64,000 bases of DNA, taken from the NCBI RefSeq assembly GCF_000496075.1, contig NZ_AWXZ01000038.1:117788-181787 (forward strand), read 5' to 3'. A program made the translations under genes and the position numbers. This DNA is from Lutibaculum baratangense AMV1 (GTDB lineage: Bacteria > Pseudomonadota > Alphaproteobacteria > Rhizobiales > Tepidamorphaceae). The notes under the pieces were generated by a model, which had not been told where the DNA came from, did not search any database, and was given only the letters and a program-made list of their open reading frames with translations. Positions 52,760 through 62,085 of the stretch are shown piece after piece. Position 1 is the stretch's first letter; every line of letters starts with the position of its first letter.

Positions 52760-54273
52760 CCGACGTGACAGCGGACGTGGTGGTGGTCGGCGGCGGCGGC
52801 GCTGGCCTCGCGGCAGCCATCGAGGCGGCTCGCTTCGGCGCGCAGGTGGTTCTGCTCGAGAAGAACGAATCTCTCGGCGGCAGCACCGCTTGGTCGGTAG
52901 GCTCTATCTCCGTCTCGAACTCGCCCCATCAGCGCCGCGAGGGGATCAAGGACACGCCCGACGAGCATTTCGAGGACCTCGAAATCCTCGCGGGCTCCTA
53001 CGCCAACCGCGACAACCGGGCGCTACGGCGCATTCTCGTCGACAACACGACCGAGATGTTCGACTGGCTCGAGGACATGGGCCTCGTCTTCGTCGGCCCG
53101 AACCCGGAGCCGCCGCACCGCCATCCGCGCATGCACAACGTGCTCCCGAACTCGCGCGCCTTCCCGTTCCATCTCGGCCGCCGCGCCCGCACCCTGGGCG
53201 TCGACATCCACACGGGCATGGCGGCTAGATCCTTCGTCACCGAGCGCGACCACGTGGTGGGCGTCGAGGCGGCCGGTCCGGACGGCAAAGCGATCGTCTT
53301 TCGCGGCCGCTCGGGCGTGGTGCTTGCCAGCGGCGACTACAGCGCCAATGCGGAGATGAAGCGCGAGCTCGCCTCGCCCGAGGTCGCCGCGTTCAGCGCG
53401 ATAAACGAGACAGCCACTGGCGAAGGCCACCGCATGGCGACCGAGATCGGCGCGGAGATCCTCAACGGTGACATCGTCCGCGGCCCCATCATGCGCTTCG
53501 TGCCGCCGGCGGCGAAGTCGCTCGTGCACAAGCTGCCGCCCTCGACGTTCGTCTCGCGGATGATCCGGTGGGGCTACGAGACCCTGCCGCAATCGCTTCT
53601 CCGCCCGTTCGTCATGAGCTTCCTCACCACCGCGCTGGGCCCGAGCGGCGATCTGCTCAAGGGCGGCGCGCTCCTAATCAACAAGACCGGACATCGTTTC
53701 TCTGACGAAATGAAGGGGCCCGCCGCCGAAGTGGCCAAACAGCCCGACGGCGTGGCCTACGTCCTCATGGACGGAGAGCTCATGTCGAAATTCTCGGCTT
53801 GGCCCAATTTCGTTTCGACCGCGCCCGGGATCGCCTATGCCTATGTCGAGGACTACCGCCGCACGCGCAGGGACATCTTCCACGAGGGCGACACGATCGC
53901 GGCGCTCGCGACCAAGCTGGGCGTCCCAGCCGACGCGCTGCAGGATACGATCCAGAGCTACAACGACTCCGCCGAGCGCGGCGTGCGACCGAAGCTGGAG
54001 ACCGGCCCCTACCTCGCCCTCGGCCCGGTCCGCAGCTATGTCGTCTTCACCGATGGCGGCCTGAAGGTGACGGAGCGCCTCGAGGTCCTGCGCACGGACG
54101 GCTCGATCATTCCAGGCCTCTACGCGGCGGGCTCCGCCGGCCAGGGCGGACTGCTGCTCGAAGGCCACGGGCACCATCTCGGATGGGCGTTCATCTCCGG
54201 ACGCATCGCCGGGCGCCATGCTGCGCTCGACCGCCGGCGCCTCGCAGGCGCCGCCGCCATGGCCGCGCAATAG
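52756..54273 (+). CDS. FAD-dependent oxidoreductase of the fumarate-reductase/3-ketosteroid-delta-1-dehydrogenase family
   Basis: The 505-residue flavoprotein has the FAD motif DVVVVGGGGAGLAAAIEAARFGAQVVLLEKNESLGGSTAWS near the N-terminus, a capping domain, SGDYSANAEMKRE and the C-terminal block VVFTDGGLKVTERLEVLR, GLYAAGSAGQGGLLLEGHGHHLGWAFISGR. No signal peptide or heme site is present. Relatives introduce or reduce double bonds in cyclic ketones, fumarate analogues or steroids. As last gene of the sigma-54 operon it may dehydrogenate the imported acid. Confidence 0.88.
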   Translation: MTDVTADVVVVGGGGAGLAAAIEAARFGAQVVLLEKNESLGGSTAWSVGSISVSNSPHQRREGIKDTPDEHFEDLEILAGSYANRDNRALRRILVDNTTEMFDWLEDMGLVFVGPNPEPPHRHPRMHNVLPNSRAFPFHLGRRARTLGVDIHTGMAARSFVTERDHVVGVEAAGPDGKAIVFRGRSGVVLASGDYSANAEMKRELASPEVAAFSAINETATGEGHRMATEIGAEILNGDIVRGPIMRFVPPAAKSLVHKLPPSTFVSRMIRWGYETLPQSLLRPFVMSFLTTALGPSGDLLKGGALLINKTGHRFSDEMKGPAAEVAKQPDGVAYVLMDGELMSKFSAWPNFVSTAPGIAYAYVEDYRRTRRDIFHEGDTIAALATKLGVPADALQDTIQSYNDSAERGVRPKLETGPYLALGPVRSYVVFTDGGLKVTERLEVLRTDGSIIPGLYAAGSAGQGGLLLEGHGHHLGWAFISGRIAGRHAALDRRRLAGAAAMAAQ

Positions 54274-54275
54274 AC

Positions 54276-54315
54276 GGCCCGTCCGGCTTCGGGAGGCTTC
54301 GAGGCCGGTCGGGCC
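54276..54315. terminator. Bidirectional terminator-like hairpin between convergent genes
   Basis: A 12-bp stem with a single central mismatch (54276-54287 with 54304-54315) starts three bases after the flavoprotein stop and faces the convergent PLP gene. Lack of T-runs keeps the call tentative. Confidence 0.45.
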
Positions 54316-54373
54316 TCATCGGCACGCCGTAGAGCACACCGCAAGCCGCGGCACGGCGGACAACCCGCCTGCC

Positions 54374-55618
54374 CTATCCGGCCTCGCGCTGCTGGATCTC
54401 GTGCCGCAGGCCACGGGTCCCGCCACGAGGCGCCGTCTCGCTGCGCCATGCCCTGGCGAGGGAAATCACCTCGTCGACGTCGTCGTCGTTGTTGTAGACA
54501 TGCAGCGAGAACCGCATCATGCCCCGCCTGATCGTCAGGCGGACGCGATTGCGCGTGAGGAAGTCGTGCAGGGCCACGAGCTCGCTGTCCTCCGTGCGGT
54601 CGTGCTCGTCGCTGAGCTTGCGTCCCATCGAGACGATGTGCGCCCGGTCGTCGGCTGCTGCTCCTCCGAACACGGGAAGCCCGACCTCCTCGAGCCCTTC
54701 CGCCAGCCTGCGCGCGAGCCCACAGGCATGCGCCTCGACCCGGGGCATCCCCAATGCCCGCAGATCCTCGATCGACCGGCCAACCGCGAGAACCGCGCAG
54801 AAATTGTGGTTGCCCACGTCGAAGCGGCGGGCGCCGTCCGCGAAGTCGAAGGCATCGAGATCGCCGCTCGACGCCTCGTGCACGCCACCGCCGACGCCCG
54901 CGCGGGAGAGATAGAGGGGCTGCAGCGTCTGCGCGACTTCGTTGCGGACGTAGAGGAAGCCGGCGCCGTAGAGGCCCAGGAGCCCCTTCTGGGTCGATAC
55001 CGCGACGGCGTCGGCATGGAGCTTCGACACGTCGGTGTCGAGAATGCCGAGCGACTGGGCCGCGTCGACCAGGAGAAGCACGCCCCGCTCACGGCAGATC
55101 GCGCCGAGCTCGGCGACGGGAAAGCGGAAACCGGGCGAGAACGACACGCTCGAGACCGTGACGACGCGCGTGCGCGCGTCGATCGCCTCGATCACCCGCT
55201 CGAGCGGCACCCGCCCCTCATGCGCGTGAACCTGCTTCACCCGAATGCCGCGCCGCCGCGCGAGGTTGCGCCAGGGGAAGATGTTGGCGGGATGCTCGAG
55301 CGCCTCGCAGATCACCACGTTGTCGCCCTCGACCCAGTCGATGGCGTGGGCGAAGGCGTTGATCCCGTCGGACACGTTCTTGGTGAAAGCCACCTCCTCC
55401 GGCGAGGCCCCGATCAGCCCGGCGAGGGAGTCGCGCGCAGCCTCCGCGCCCGCGAACATCTGCGCCTTGTCGCCGCCCTCGAACATGCGGTGGTCGAGAT
55501 ACTCGTCGATCACCCCACGCACGCCGCGGGAGATCAATCCTCGCGCCGCGACGTCGAGATAGATCGTCTCCTCCGTGCCGGGAAACTCGGTGCGGAGCGC
55601 TGCAATCGGATCGCTCAT
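54374..55618 (-). CDS. Class V aminotransferase-fold PLP enzyme (cysteine-desulfurase/isopenicillin-epimerase-like)
   Basis: A 414-residue fold-type I PLP enzyme: TIYLDVAARGLIS, EVAFTKNVSDGINAFA (cofactor phosphate), EALEHPANIFPW, VSSVSFSPGFRFPV, LLVDAAQSLG (Asp on the pyridine nitrogen) and the Schiff-base Lys in STQKGLLGLYGAG. No desulfurase cysteine loop is apparent, so an epimerase, lyase or transaminase role is more likely. The ATG at 55618 is preferred; a GTG at 55630 would overlap the hyuB stop by four bases. It is the third gene of the hyuA-hyuB operon. Confidence 0.85.
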   Translation of the reverse strand: MSDPIAALRTEFPGTEETIYLDVAARGLISRGVRGVIDEYLDHRMFEGGDKAQMFAGAEAARDSLAGLIGASPEEVAFTKNVSDGINAFAHAIDWVEGDNVVICEALEHPANIFPWRNLARRRGIRVKQVHAHEGRVPLERVIEAIDARTRVVTVSSVSFSPGFRFPVAELGAICRERGVLLLVDAAQSLGILDTDVSKLHADAVAVSTQKGLLGLYGAGFLYVRNEVAQTLQPLYLSRAGVGGGVHEASSGDLDAFDFADGARRFDVGNHNFCAVLAVGRSIEDLRALGMPRVEAHACGLARRLAEGLEEVGLPVFGGAAADDRAHIVSMGRKLSDEHDRTEDSELVALHDFLTRNRVRLTIRRGMMRFSLHVYNNDDDVDEVISLARAWRSETAPRGGTRGLRHEIQQREAG

Positions 55619-55626
55619 CGGAATCG

Positions 55627-57300
55627 TCACTCCGCTGCCGAAGCGGCTCGCGGCCGCGCCAGGCTCTCGGGAATTCGCCCCTCTCGCACGTCTCGCTCAA
55701 GAAGGTCTGGATCGCGCTTCTGGAGCGTCCCGTAGGCCCCGCTGCCGGGGGTGCGGATCGACAGAACGTGGTTCCGGGCGAGCGCGATGTCCGCCTCAGC
55801 CGACTTCAGGACCCGCTCCTCGTCTGTTCCGGGATCCAGCACGAATCTGCCTCGCTCGCCGTCCCCGCCACCGGCGAGGCCCAGCGCCGGCACGTGCTGA
55901 CGCTCCGACGACAGGCTCACCGTGATGCCGTCGGCAAGCGCCCGATAGTCACGAACGACGCCCGTGCCACCCCGGAACTGTCCGTAGCCGCCCGATCCGT
56001 CGCGCAGCGCGTAGCGCTCGAGCCGCAGGGGATAGGCGTGCTCGAGCGCCTCGATCGGCAGGTTCGCGGCGCCTGAGGCGTGCACGCGCACCGCGTCCAT
56101 CCCGTCGCGATAGGCGCGCGCACCCATGCCGCCGGCGATCGTCTCGTAGTTCACGAAATACTCGCCGCTGCGCGGATCGGGCCCGGCGAAGACGGCCAGG
56201 TGATGCGGCCCGCTGCCGGCGATCGCCTTCTCGGGCATCGCCTGCGACAGTGCGGCGGCGATCGCGTCGCCGAGCACACCGCAGGAGATCGAGCGGCAGC
56301 CGACCGGCGCCGGCGCCTGCGGCTGGACGACCGAGCCCTTCGGGGCGAGGATCTCGATCGCGTCGAAGTAGCCGGCATTCGCCGGCACGTCGGGATCGAG
56401 CAGGCTCTTGGCGACTGTGTAGACCGTGGCGATCAGCGCCTGGTTCGGAATGTTGCGGGCCCATGTGAGCTGCGGCGCCGAGCCCTCGAAATCGAGGATC
56501 ATGCGGCCGTCGCCGATCGTCACCTTCAGCGCGATTCGCGCGCGCTCGCCCTCCGCCTCGCCGTCGAGGAAGTCTTCGGCGTGATACGTGCCGGGCGCGA
56601 CACCGCGGATCGCCGTTTCGAAGCGGCGCCTGGTGAACTCCAGATAGGCGTCGATCGCCGCGTCCGTCGTGTCGCCGTAGCGCGCGAACAGCGCCTCGAC
56701 GCCGCGGATGCCGGTGTGGTTCGAGGCGAACTGCGCGTTGAGATCGCCGACCCGCTCGTCGGGCGTGCGCGAGTTCAAGAGGATGATGTCGAGGACGTCC
56801 TTCAGGACCTTGTTGCCGCGCATGATCCGCACGGGCGGGATGCGCAGGCCCTCCTGGAAGATCGAGCGGCAGACCGCCGCCTCGCTGCCCGCGACCATTC
56901 CGCCGACATCGGCGTGATGGGCGATGTTGGCGACATAGGCGACGATCTCCCCGTTCCGGAAGACGGGAGCGATCACGTTGATGTCGGGCAGGTGCGAGCC
57001 GCCACCGCTGTACGGGTCGTTCGCGACGAACATGTCGCCCGGCTGGATGTCCTCCAGCGGGAAGCGCGAGCGGATCGCGTCGACGGCGCCGATCATCGAG
57101 CCGAGATGGACAGGTACGCGCTGGGCCTGGGCGATCACCCGGCCGCGACTGTCGAACAGGGCGGTGGAGCAGTCCGCCCGCTCCTTGATGTTCGGCGAGA
57201 AGGAGGTCCGGATTAGCGTGGCGCCCATCTCCTCGGCGATCGACAGGAGATGGCGCGAGACGACCTCGGCGGTGATGGGATCGACGGCCGGCGCGGTCAT
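55627..57300 (-). CDS. hyuB: Hydantoinase B/oxoprolinase family subunit
   Basis: A 557-residue HyuB-type protein: VDPITAEVVSRHLLSIAEEMGATLIRTSFSPNIKERADCSTALFD, FVANDPYSGGGSHLPDI, HHADVGGMVAGS and a C-terminal GGYGQFRGGTGVVRDYR. It pairs with HyuA to form an ATP-dependent cyclic amide hydrolase (N-methylhydantoinase, oxoprolinase) or, in related complexes, a carboxylase of ketones. Its ATG overlaps the hyuA stop by four bases, so subunits are made in step. Confidence 0.93.
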   Translation of the reverse strand: MTAPAVDPITAEVVSRHLLSIAEEMGATLIRTSFSPNIKERADCSTALFDSRGRVIAQAQRVPVHLGSMIGAVDAIRSRFPLEDIQPGDMFVANDPYSGGGSHLPDINVIAPVFRNGEIVAYVANIAHHADVGGMVAGSEAAVCRSIFQEGLRIPPVRIMRGNKVLKDVLDIILLNSRTPDERVGDLNAQFASNHTGIRGVEALFARYGDTTDAAIDAYLEFTRRRFETAIRGVAPGTYHAEDFLDGEAEGERARIALKVTIGDGRMILDFEGSAPQLTWARNIPNQALIATVYTVAKSLLDPDVPANAGYFDAIEILAPKGSVVQPQAPAPVGCRSISCGVLGDAIAAALSQAMPEKAIAGSGPHHLAVFAGPDPRSGEYFVNYETIAGGMGARAYRDGMDAVRVHASGAANLPIEALEHAYPLRLERYALRDGSGGYGQFRGGTGVVRDYRALADGITVSLSSERQHVPALGLAGGGDGERGRFVLDPGTDEERVLKSAEADIALARNHVLSIRTPGSGAYGTLQKRDPDLLERDVREGRIPESLARPRAASAAE

Positions 57301-59378
57301 GACTGTCCTTCCGGGTTCGCTTCAATCGAGATGTGGATCATGAGGTTGCCGAAACGGTCGATCAAGACGCGTGCATCGGGCGGGATGACAGTTGTCGCGT
57401 CCATCTGCTCCACGACCGCCGGGCCCTCGAAGCTCGTCTCGAGCGGCAGCGACGTCCGGCGGTAGATCGGCGTGTCAGTGAAGTCCGTATCTGGATACCA
57501 CACCGGCCGGACCTCGATCAGCGCTTCGTCGAGGGTGCCGCGCGCGGCCTTGGCCTGATCCGGCGGGGGCACGGGACGGACCACGCCGACGCCGAGGCGT
57601 ATATTGACGATCTCGACCGGCCGATCGCCCATCCGGTACCCGTAGGCCTGCTCGTGGGCCGTATGGAACTGCTCGACGAGGCCGTCGATCGTCGCCTCGT
57701 CGAGGCGGTCGGAGGGAAGCGCCGCTGCGAGCTCGAAGTTCTGCCCGACGTATCGCATGTCGGCTGCCCACTCATAGACAGCGTCCTGCGCGGGCAGGCG
57801 CTCGGTGCGCAGCCAGGCCTTCGCCTTTTCGCCGAGCTGCGCGATGCCGTCCTGCAGGACGGCCAGCGAGGAGGCCTCGGCGGTCGCGAGCCTGGTCAGG
57901 CTGAAGTCGCCGCGCGTGTCGGCGTGGAGCAAGCCGAGCGCCGACAGGATGCCAGGGCGCTGCGGCACGAAGATGTGGGGGATCCCGATGATGCGGGCGA
58001 TGTCGCAGGCGTGCAGCGGCCCCGCTCCGCCGAACGGCATGAGCGCGAAGCGGCGGGGATCCTCGCCCTGCTCGACCGAGATGACCCGGACGGCCCCCAT
58101 CATGTTGACGTTGATGATCTCGACGACGCCCGCCGCCGCCCGGACCGCGTCGAGGCCGAGCGGGCCGCAGAGACGCGTCTCGATCGCCTTCAGGCCCTTC
58201 TCTGGGAACACCTGCATGCGGCCGTCGAGCAGCGCCGACTGGTTTAGCCGGCCGAGCACCATGTTCGCGTCCGTCACCGTCGGCAGCTCCCCGCCGCGGC
58301 CGTAGGAGGCTGGGCCCGGCATGGCGCCCGCGCTCTTCGGCCCGACCTTGAGCAGGCCGCCCGGATCGATCCAGGCGAGGCTGCCGCCGCCGGCACCGAT
58401 CGTGTGCAGGTCGAGTGTGCGTGTCCTCACCGGGAATCCCGCCATGTCGCGCGCGCCCTTCTTGCCGGGGATGCCGTCGCGGATGAGCGCGACGTCCGTC
58501 GACGTGCCGCCCATGTCGAGGGTCACGACATTCGGGAAGCCGGCTTCGGTGCCGAGGCCGGCCGCGCCTATCACCCCGCCCGCCGGGCCGGAGAAGAAGG
58601 TGTTGACCGGCATCGCCCGGACCGCGGCCGGCGACACCGCGCCGCCGTTCGACTGCATGATGAGCGGCTCCCGCTCGACGCCGAGATCGTTCACGCCGCG
58701 CTCGAAGCGCTCCAGATAGGTGTCGATGACCGGCAGAAGACTCGCATTGACGGAGGTTGTGGCGAAGCGCTCGTACTCGCGGAACTCGGCCAGCACGCCC
58801 GACGACGTGCAGAGATAGACGTCCGGCCAGACCTCGCGCACGATCTCTGCCGCCCGCGCCTCGTGGGCCTGGTTGGCGTAGGAATGCAGGAAGCAGATGG
58901 CGACCGCGGTGCAGCCGCGCGCCTTCAGGCGCGCGGCTGCCTCCCTCACGGCCTCCTCGTCGAGCGGCACGATGACGCTGCCGTCATGCGCGACCCGCTC
59001 CGTCACCTCCTCCCGGAGATCGCGGGACGCCGGCGGCGTCGGCTTGGGCACGTCGAGATTGAAGAAGTTCGGGCGCCGCTGCCGCGCAAGCTCGATCACG
59101 TCGCGGAAACCCGCGGTGGTGATCATGCCGGTTCGCGCCCACTTGCCTTCGAGGATGGCGTTCGTGGCGAGCGTGGTGCCGTGGCAGACGAAGCCGATCT
59201 CGCCGGGATCGATCTCCGCGATCTCCAGAAGCTCCCGCATGCCCTGGAGAATGCCTCTCGAGGCATCGTCAGGCGTGGTCGGTGTCTTGTGGAACCAGTA
59301 GCTGCCGCTCGCCACGTTCGCGAGCGTGAGGTCGGTGAACGTCCCCCCGGTGTCGATGCCGATCCACGCGTTGCCCAC
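57297..59378 (-). CDS. hyuA: Hydantoinase A/oxoprolinase family subunit
   Basis: A 693-residue protein with the actin-like ATPase fold: NAWIGIDTGGTFTDLTL, GTTLATNAILEGKWARTGMITTAGF, GGTSTDVALI, GPASYGRGGELPTVTDAN and MPFGGAGPLHACDIA. I start it at the GTG at 59378, with GGAGG six bases upstream. An ATG 17 codons earlier gives a tail coded entirely by the DNA palindrome, which is unlikely to be real protein. It binds ATP and phosphorylates the cyclic amide or ketone substrate handled by HyuB. Confidence 0.92.
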   Translation of the reverse strand: MGNAWIGIDTGGTFTDLTLANVASGSYWFHKTPTTPDDASRGILQGMRELLEIAEIDPGEIGFVCHGTTLATNAILEGKWARTGMITTAGFRDVIELARQRRPNFFNLDVPKPTPPASRDLREEVTERVAHDGSVIVPLDEEAVREAAARLKARGCTAVAICFLHSYANQAHEARAAEIVREVWPDVYLCTSSGVLAEFREYERFATTSVNASLLPVIDTYLERFERGVNDLGVEREPLIMQSNGGAVSPAAVRAMPVNTFFSGPAGGVIGAAGLGTEAGFPNVVTLDMGGTSTDVALIRDGIPGKKGARDMAGFPVRTRTLDLHTIGAGGGSLAWIDPGGLLKVGPKSAGAMPGPASYGRGGELPTVTDANMVLGRLNQSALLDGRMQVFPEKGLKAIETRLCGPLGLDAVRAAAGVVEIINVNMMGAVRVISVEQGEDPRRFALMPFGGAGPLHACDIARIIGIPHIFVPQRPGILSALGLLHADTRGDFSLTRLATAEASSLAVLQDGIAQLGEKAKAWLRTERLPAQDAVYEWAADMRYVGQNFELAAALPSDRLDEATIDGLVEQFHTAHEQAYGYRMGDRPVEIVNIRLGVGVVRPVPPPDQAKAARGTLDEALIEVRPVWYPDTDFTDTPIYRRTSLPLETSFEGPAVVEQMDATTVIPPDARVLIDRFGNLMIHISIEANPEGQS

Positions 59379-59379
59379 C

Positions 59380-59431
59380 CGATGCCTCCATATGTGTATC
59401 CTGTATACAGGATACACATATGGAGGCATCG
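59380..59431. promoter_or_regulatory. 52-bp perfect palindrome upstream of hyuA: candidate GntR operator
   Basis: The sequence from 59380 to 59431 equals its own reverse complement without a mismatch. Its centre is GTATCCTGTATACAGGATAC. The hyuA ribosome-binding site GGAGG lies in the arm next to hyuA. It sits in the 66-base gap between gntR and hyuA. It can act as an operator for the GntR protein and as an RNA cruciform that hides the ribosome-binding site. Confidence 0.75.
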
Positions 59432-59444
59432 AGGCAAGCCTGCC

Positions 59445-60140
59445 TCAGGGCCGCCGAAGCCCGACCGCCAATTGCGCCATGTCGTCACCGGTGGAGAAGA
59501 GGTGGCGCTCCATCCGGGCAGCCGCCGCGTCCGCGTCGCGCGCCACGATGGCTTCGAGGATCTCACGATGGTCGTTCTGGACGCGGTTCAGGTGATCCTT
59601 GTAGGCCGGTCCGAGCTGGCGGTCGCGCGCCGCGATCATCAGCGAGGAGCGCGCGAACAGGATCATCCTCCGGAGATCGCTCAGGAGCCTCTCGAGATAT
59701 ACGTTTCCGCAGGCCTGAAGGATCATGTTGTGGAACGCGGTGTTGAGCTCGAACAGGCGGTCGAGATCGTCGCTCTCCAGCACCGTCTGCGCGTCGTCCA
59801 CGAGGCTCCTGAGCCTGCCGATGTCGCGCTCGCCGAGCCTGGTCGCCGCGTCGCGGACCGCCAGCGCCTCGAGGGCCGCCCGGCAGCGATAAAGGTTGAG
59901 GAGGTCGCCCGCCTCCATGCGGCGCACCTCATAGCCGCCGCGGTCGAGCGGCAGCAGGATGCCGTCCTGCTGCAGCTTGCGCATCGCCTCGCGCACGGGG
60001 GTGCGGCTGACGTCGAGCTTTTTCGACCACTCGAGGTCGCTCACCCGCGTCCCGTGGCCGATCTCGCCTGAGAGGATGCGGCTCCACAAAATGTCGTAGA
60101 TCTGGTCGAACAGCGGACCGGTCCGGCTCGGCAAGTCCAT
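59445..60140 (-). CDS. GntR-family regulator with FCD domain
   Basis: A 231-residue regulator: winged helix (LFDQIYDILWSRILSGEIGHG, KKLDVSRTPVREAMRKLQQDGIL) and an FCD ligand domain with the expected metal-site pattern (ELNTAFHNMI, then NDHREILEAIVARD and ARMERHL). It lies directly upstream of hyuA in the same direction, with the 52-bp palindrome in between. It probably represses the hydantoinase-type operon until its acid or amide ligand binds. Similar half-sites at 46188 and 62210 suggest further targets in this window. Confidence 0.9.
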   Translation of the reverse strand: MDLPSRTGPLFDQIYDILWSRILSGEIGHGTRVSDLEWSKKLDVSRTPVREAMRKLQQDGILLPLDRGGYEVRRMEAGDLLNLYRCRAALEALAVRDAATRLGERDIGRLRSLVDDAQTVLESDDLDRLFELNTAFHNMILQACGNVYLERLLSDLRRMILFARSSLMIAARDRQLGPAYKDHLNRVQNDHREILEAIVARDADAAAARMERHLFSTGDDMAQLAVGLRRP

Positions 60141-60181
60141 CTTTATGCCGCTCTCCTTCGGCTCGGCGGATGATCTGATCG

Positions 60182-60202
60182 GGCGGCGCGCCTTGCGCCG
60201 CC
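60182..60202 (-). terminator. Hairpin after the HD-domain gene
   Basis: GGCGGCGC and GCGCCGCC pair perfectly around a 5-base loop in the gap between the HD-protein stop and the gntR start. It probably ends the 62-60 kb transcript or separates it from gntR. Confidence 0.45.
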
Positions 60203-60228
60203 GCCGCTTGCTTGCTTCGGGTCCCTCC

Positions 60229-60879
60229 TTACAGCGAAAGGGGGCGCTTGTACTTGTCGGAAATCGTGCCGTCCTGAATCATCCCCCCCGCCAGCATGAT
60301 CTGCCAGTAGCCGATATCCGCCATGTGCACGATGGTGTTCTCGAGGCTGCGGATCATGAGCTCACCCTCGCCCGAGTGGCCGGCTGCGATGTGGGCCACC
60401 TCCTCCGGCAGGCCGACTATCAGGCAGATATGGGCGCCATAGGTCGGATGGCGCAGCGAGGGCAGGCCGTGGCGGGCGCGGTCGCCCTTCCAGCGGCGGC
60501 GATTCTCCGGGTCGAACTCCCAGGGCTTGCCGACATCGTGGCAGATGCCGCCAGCGACGAGTATGTCCCGGTCGATCGGCAGGTCGGGGGCCGACGACGC
60601 CATCTCGTCGGCGATAACGATCGAGAGGCGCGTCACGCCGCGGATGTGATCGGTCTGGTCGCCGCTCTTCTGGATCATCTTCTCGGGATTGCCGGCCGGC
60701 GGAATGTCGGCGATCGAGCCGTAGCTCGAATTGGCGATCGCCACCGCCCAGGCCTCGATGCAGCCCGCCTTGAGCTCCGCGTCGCGGATCTCGCCGAGCT
60801 CCGGAAGCTCGGCTGCGATCCTCTCCCGCAGTGGATCGTCCACCCGGGCCAACATCTCCTCATAGGACGAAAGCTTCAT
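60229..60879 (-). CDS. HD-domain protein (putative metal-dependent phosphohydrolase)
   Basis: A 216-residue helical protein with the HD ligand series: His in TDHIRGVTRL, the doublet GGICHDVGKPW, then HPTYGAHI and AAGHSGEGE. These provide the metal-binding His/Asp residues of the superfamily. It is not of the long ppGpp or c-di-GMP (HD-GYP) types. The ATG at 60879 is chosen over an open extension upstream. It follows the PLP-enzyme gene by 41 bases in the same direction, so they are likely co-transcribed. HD proteins in catabolic operons often cleave phosphate esters or oxygenate small molecules; no substrate can be assigned. Confidence 0.8.
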   Translation of the reverse strand: MKLSSYEEMLARVDDPLRERIAAELPELGEIRDAELKAGCIEAWAVAIANSSYGSIADIPPAGNPEKMIQKSGDQTDHIRGVTRLSIVIADEMASSAPDLPIDRDILVAGGICHDVGKPWEFDPENRRRWKGDRARHGLPSLRHPTYGAHICLIVGLPEEVAHIAAGHSGEGELMIRSLENTIVHMADIGYWQIMLAGGMIQDGTISDKYKRPLSL

Positions 60880-60920
60880 CGCGACATCGCTCCTTGCTGC
60901 TTCATCTGAATCCCCGACGG

Positions 60921-62054
60921 TTACCAGCCACCGAAGCGGCGCCACTCGGCCCGGACGGCGCCGTCCGCGTCGAGGGCATGGTAGCGGTCGTGCTGCGCGG
61001 CCGTGGCGCAGGCGTGGTTCGGCAGGATGCGCAGCTTCGTCCCGACCGGGAGCTCCGGCAGGACGGCCCCGCTCCCCGGGCGGACGGTGACGATGCCCTG
61101 CTCCTGGTTCGTCTGGCTCACGATCAGGTCCGGGTAGGGGCGACCGTCGACATCAGCGACCAGGCCATAGCCCTGGTCGACCGCCTGCCCCGCCGTGCCG
61201 CGATCGCGCGACATCGCCATCCAGCCGGCGTCGACGAGGATCCAGCCGCGCTCGCGCTGATGGCCGACTACCGATGCGAGGACGCTGATCGCGATGTCGT
61301 CGATCCCGCAGACGCCGATCCCGGCCATGACGAGGTCGAAGAAGACGTAGACGCCCGCCCGGACCTCGGTGACGCCCGTGAGGTCCCTGGCGAAATGCGC
61401 CGTCGGCGTCGATCCCACGCTGACCGCCGGGCACGGAAGCCCTGCGTCCCGGATGAGTGAAGCGCTGCCGACCGCCGCCGCACGCTCCTGCTCGGCCATG
61501 GCCACGATGGCATCAGGATCGGCGAGCCCGTAGGAGCTGCCGGCATGCGCCATGACTCCAGCGAGGCCCGCGCCGCTGTCGTGTAGGATCCGGCCGATGG
61601 CGACGAGGCGCTCCCCGTCAGTCGGATGGACGCCCGCGCGATGACCGTCCGAATCGATCTCGATCATGCAGGGGATCTCGATGCCCTCACCGCGCGCCCG
61701 CGCTGCCACGGCCTCGGCGGCCTCCTCGTTGTCGACCGCGAGCTTCAGGTCGATGCCCTGCCTCCGCAGCACGACGGCACGGTCGAGCTTGTTCGGCACG
61801 ATCGAGACGGCGTAGAGCAGGTCGCGCACCCCCTCGGCGGCAAACACCTCCGCCTCCTTCAGCGTCGACACCGTGGCCGGCCCCTCGGGCGAGGCCATCA
61901 TCAGCCGGGCGATCTCGATCGATTTGGGCGTCTTGAGGTGAGGGCGCAGGCTGATGCCGAGCGCCGCCATCCGCTCACGCAGTCGCTCGATGTTGCGCAG
62001 CATCGCCTCCTCCCGAAGAAGTAGGCACGGGGTTTGCAGAACAGTTGCGTGCAT
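60921..62054 (-). CDS. D-threonine-aldolase/D-serine-dehydratase-like PLP enzyme (alanine-racemase fold)
   Basis: A 377-residue fold-type III enzyme. The PLP Lys is in LRPHLKTPKS near the N-terminus; VSTLKEAEVFAAEGVRDLLYAV and GVMAHAGSSYG follow, and the C-terminal domain ends with the metal-binding box LPNHACATAAQHDRYH (His, Cys) that marks the D-threonine-aldolase/D-serine-dehydratase group. It probably cleaves or dehydrates a D- or beta-hydroxy amino acid. An inverted repeat (62086-62106) sits 32 bases upstream of its ATG and is a likely operator. Confidence 0.88.
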   Translation of the reverse strand: MHATVLQTPCLLLREEAMLRNIERLRERMAALGISLRPHLKTPKSIEIARLMMASPEGPATVSTLKEAEVFAAEGVRDLLYAVSIVPNKLDRAVVLRRQGIDLKLAVDNEEAAEAVAARARGEGIEIPCMIEIDSDGHRAGVHPTDGERLVAIGRILHDSGAGLAGVMAHAGSSYGLADPDAIVAMAEQERAAAVGSASLIRDAGLPCPAVSVGSTPTAHFARDLTGVTEVRAGVYVFFDLVMAGIGVCGIDDIAISVLASVVGHQRERGWILVDAGWMAMSRDRGTAGQAVDQGYGLVADVDGRPYPDLIVSQTNQEQGIVTVRPGSGAVLPELPVGTKLRILPNHACATAAQHDRYHALDADGAVRAEWRRFGGW

Positions 62055-62085
62055 GGGTCCTCGCGCGGGTTAAAGCCGCCGCCGA

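Noticed and set aside
59378..59429. Upstream ATG extending HyuA by 17 residues
   Set aside because: The added residues are encoded wholly by the DNA palindrome, and a GTG with an ideally spaced GGAGG gives the usual HyuA N-terminus.
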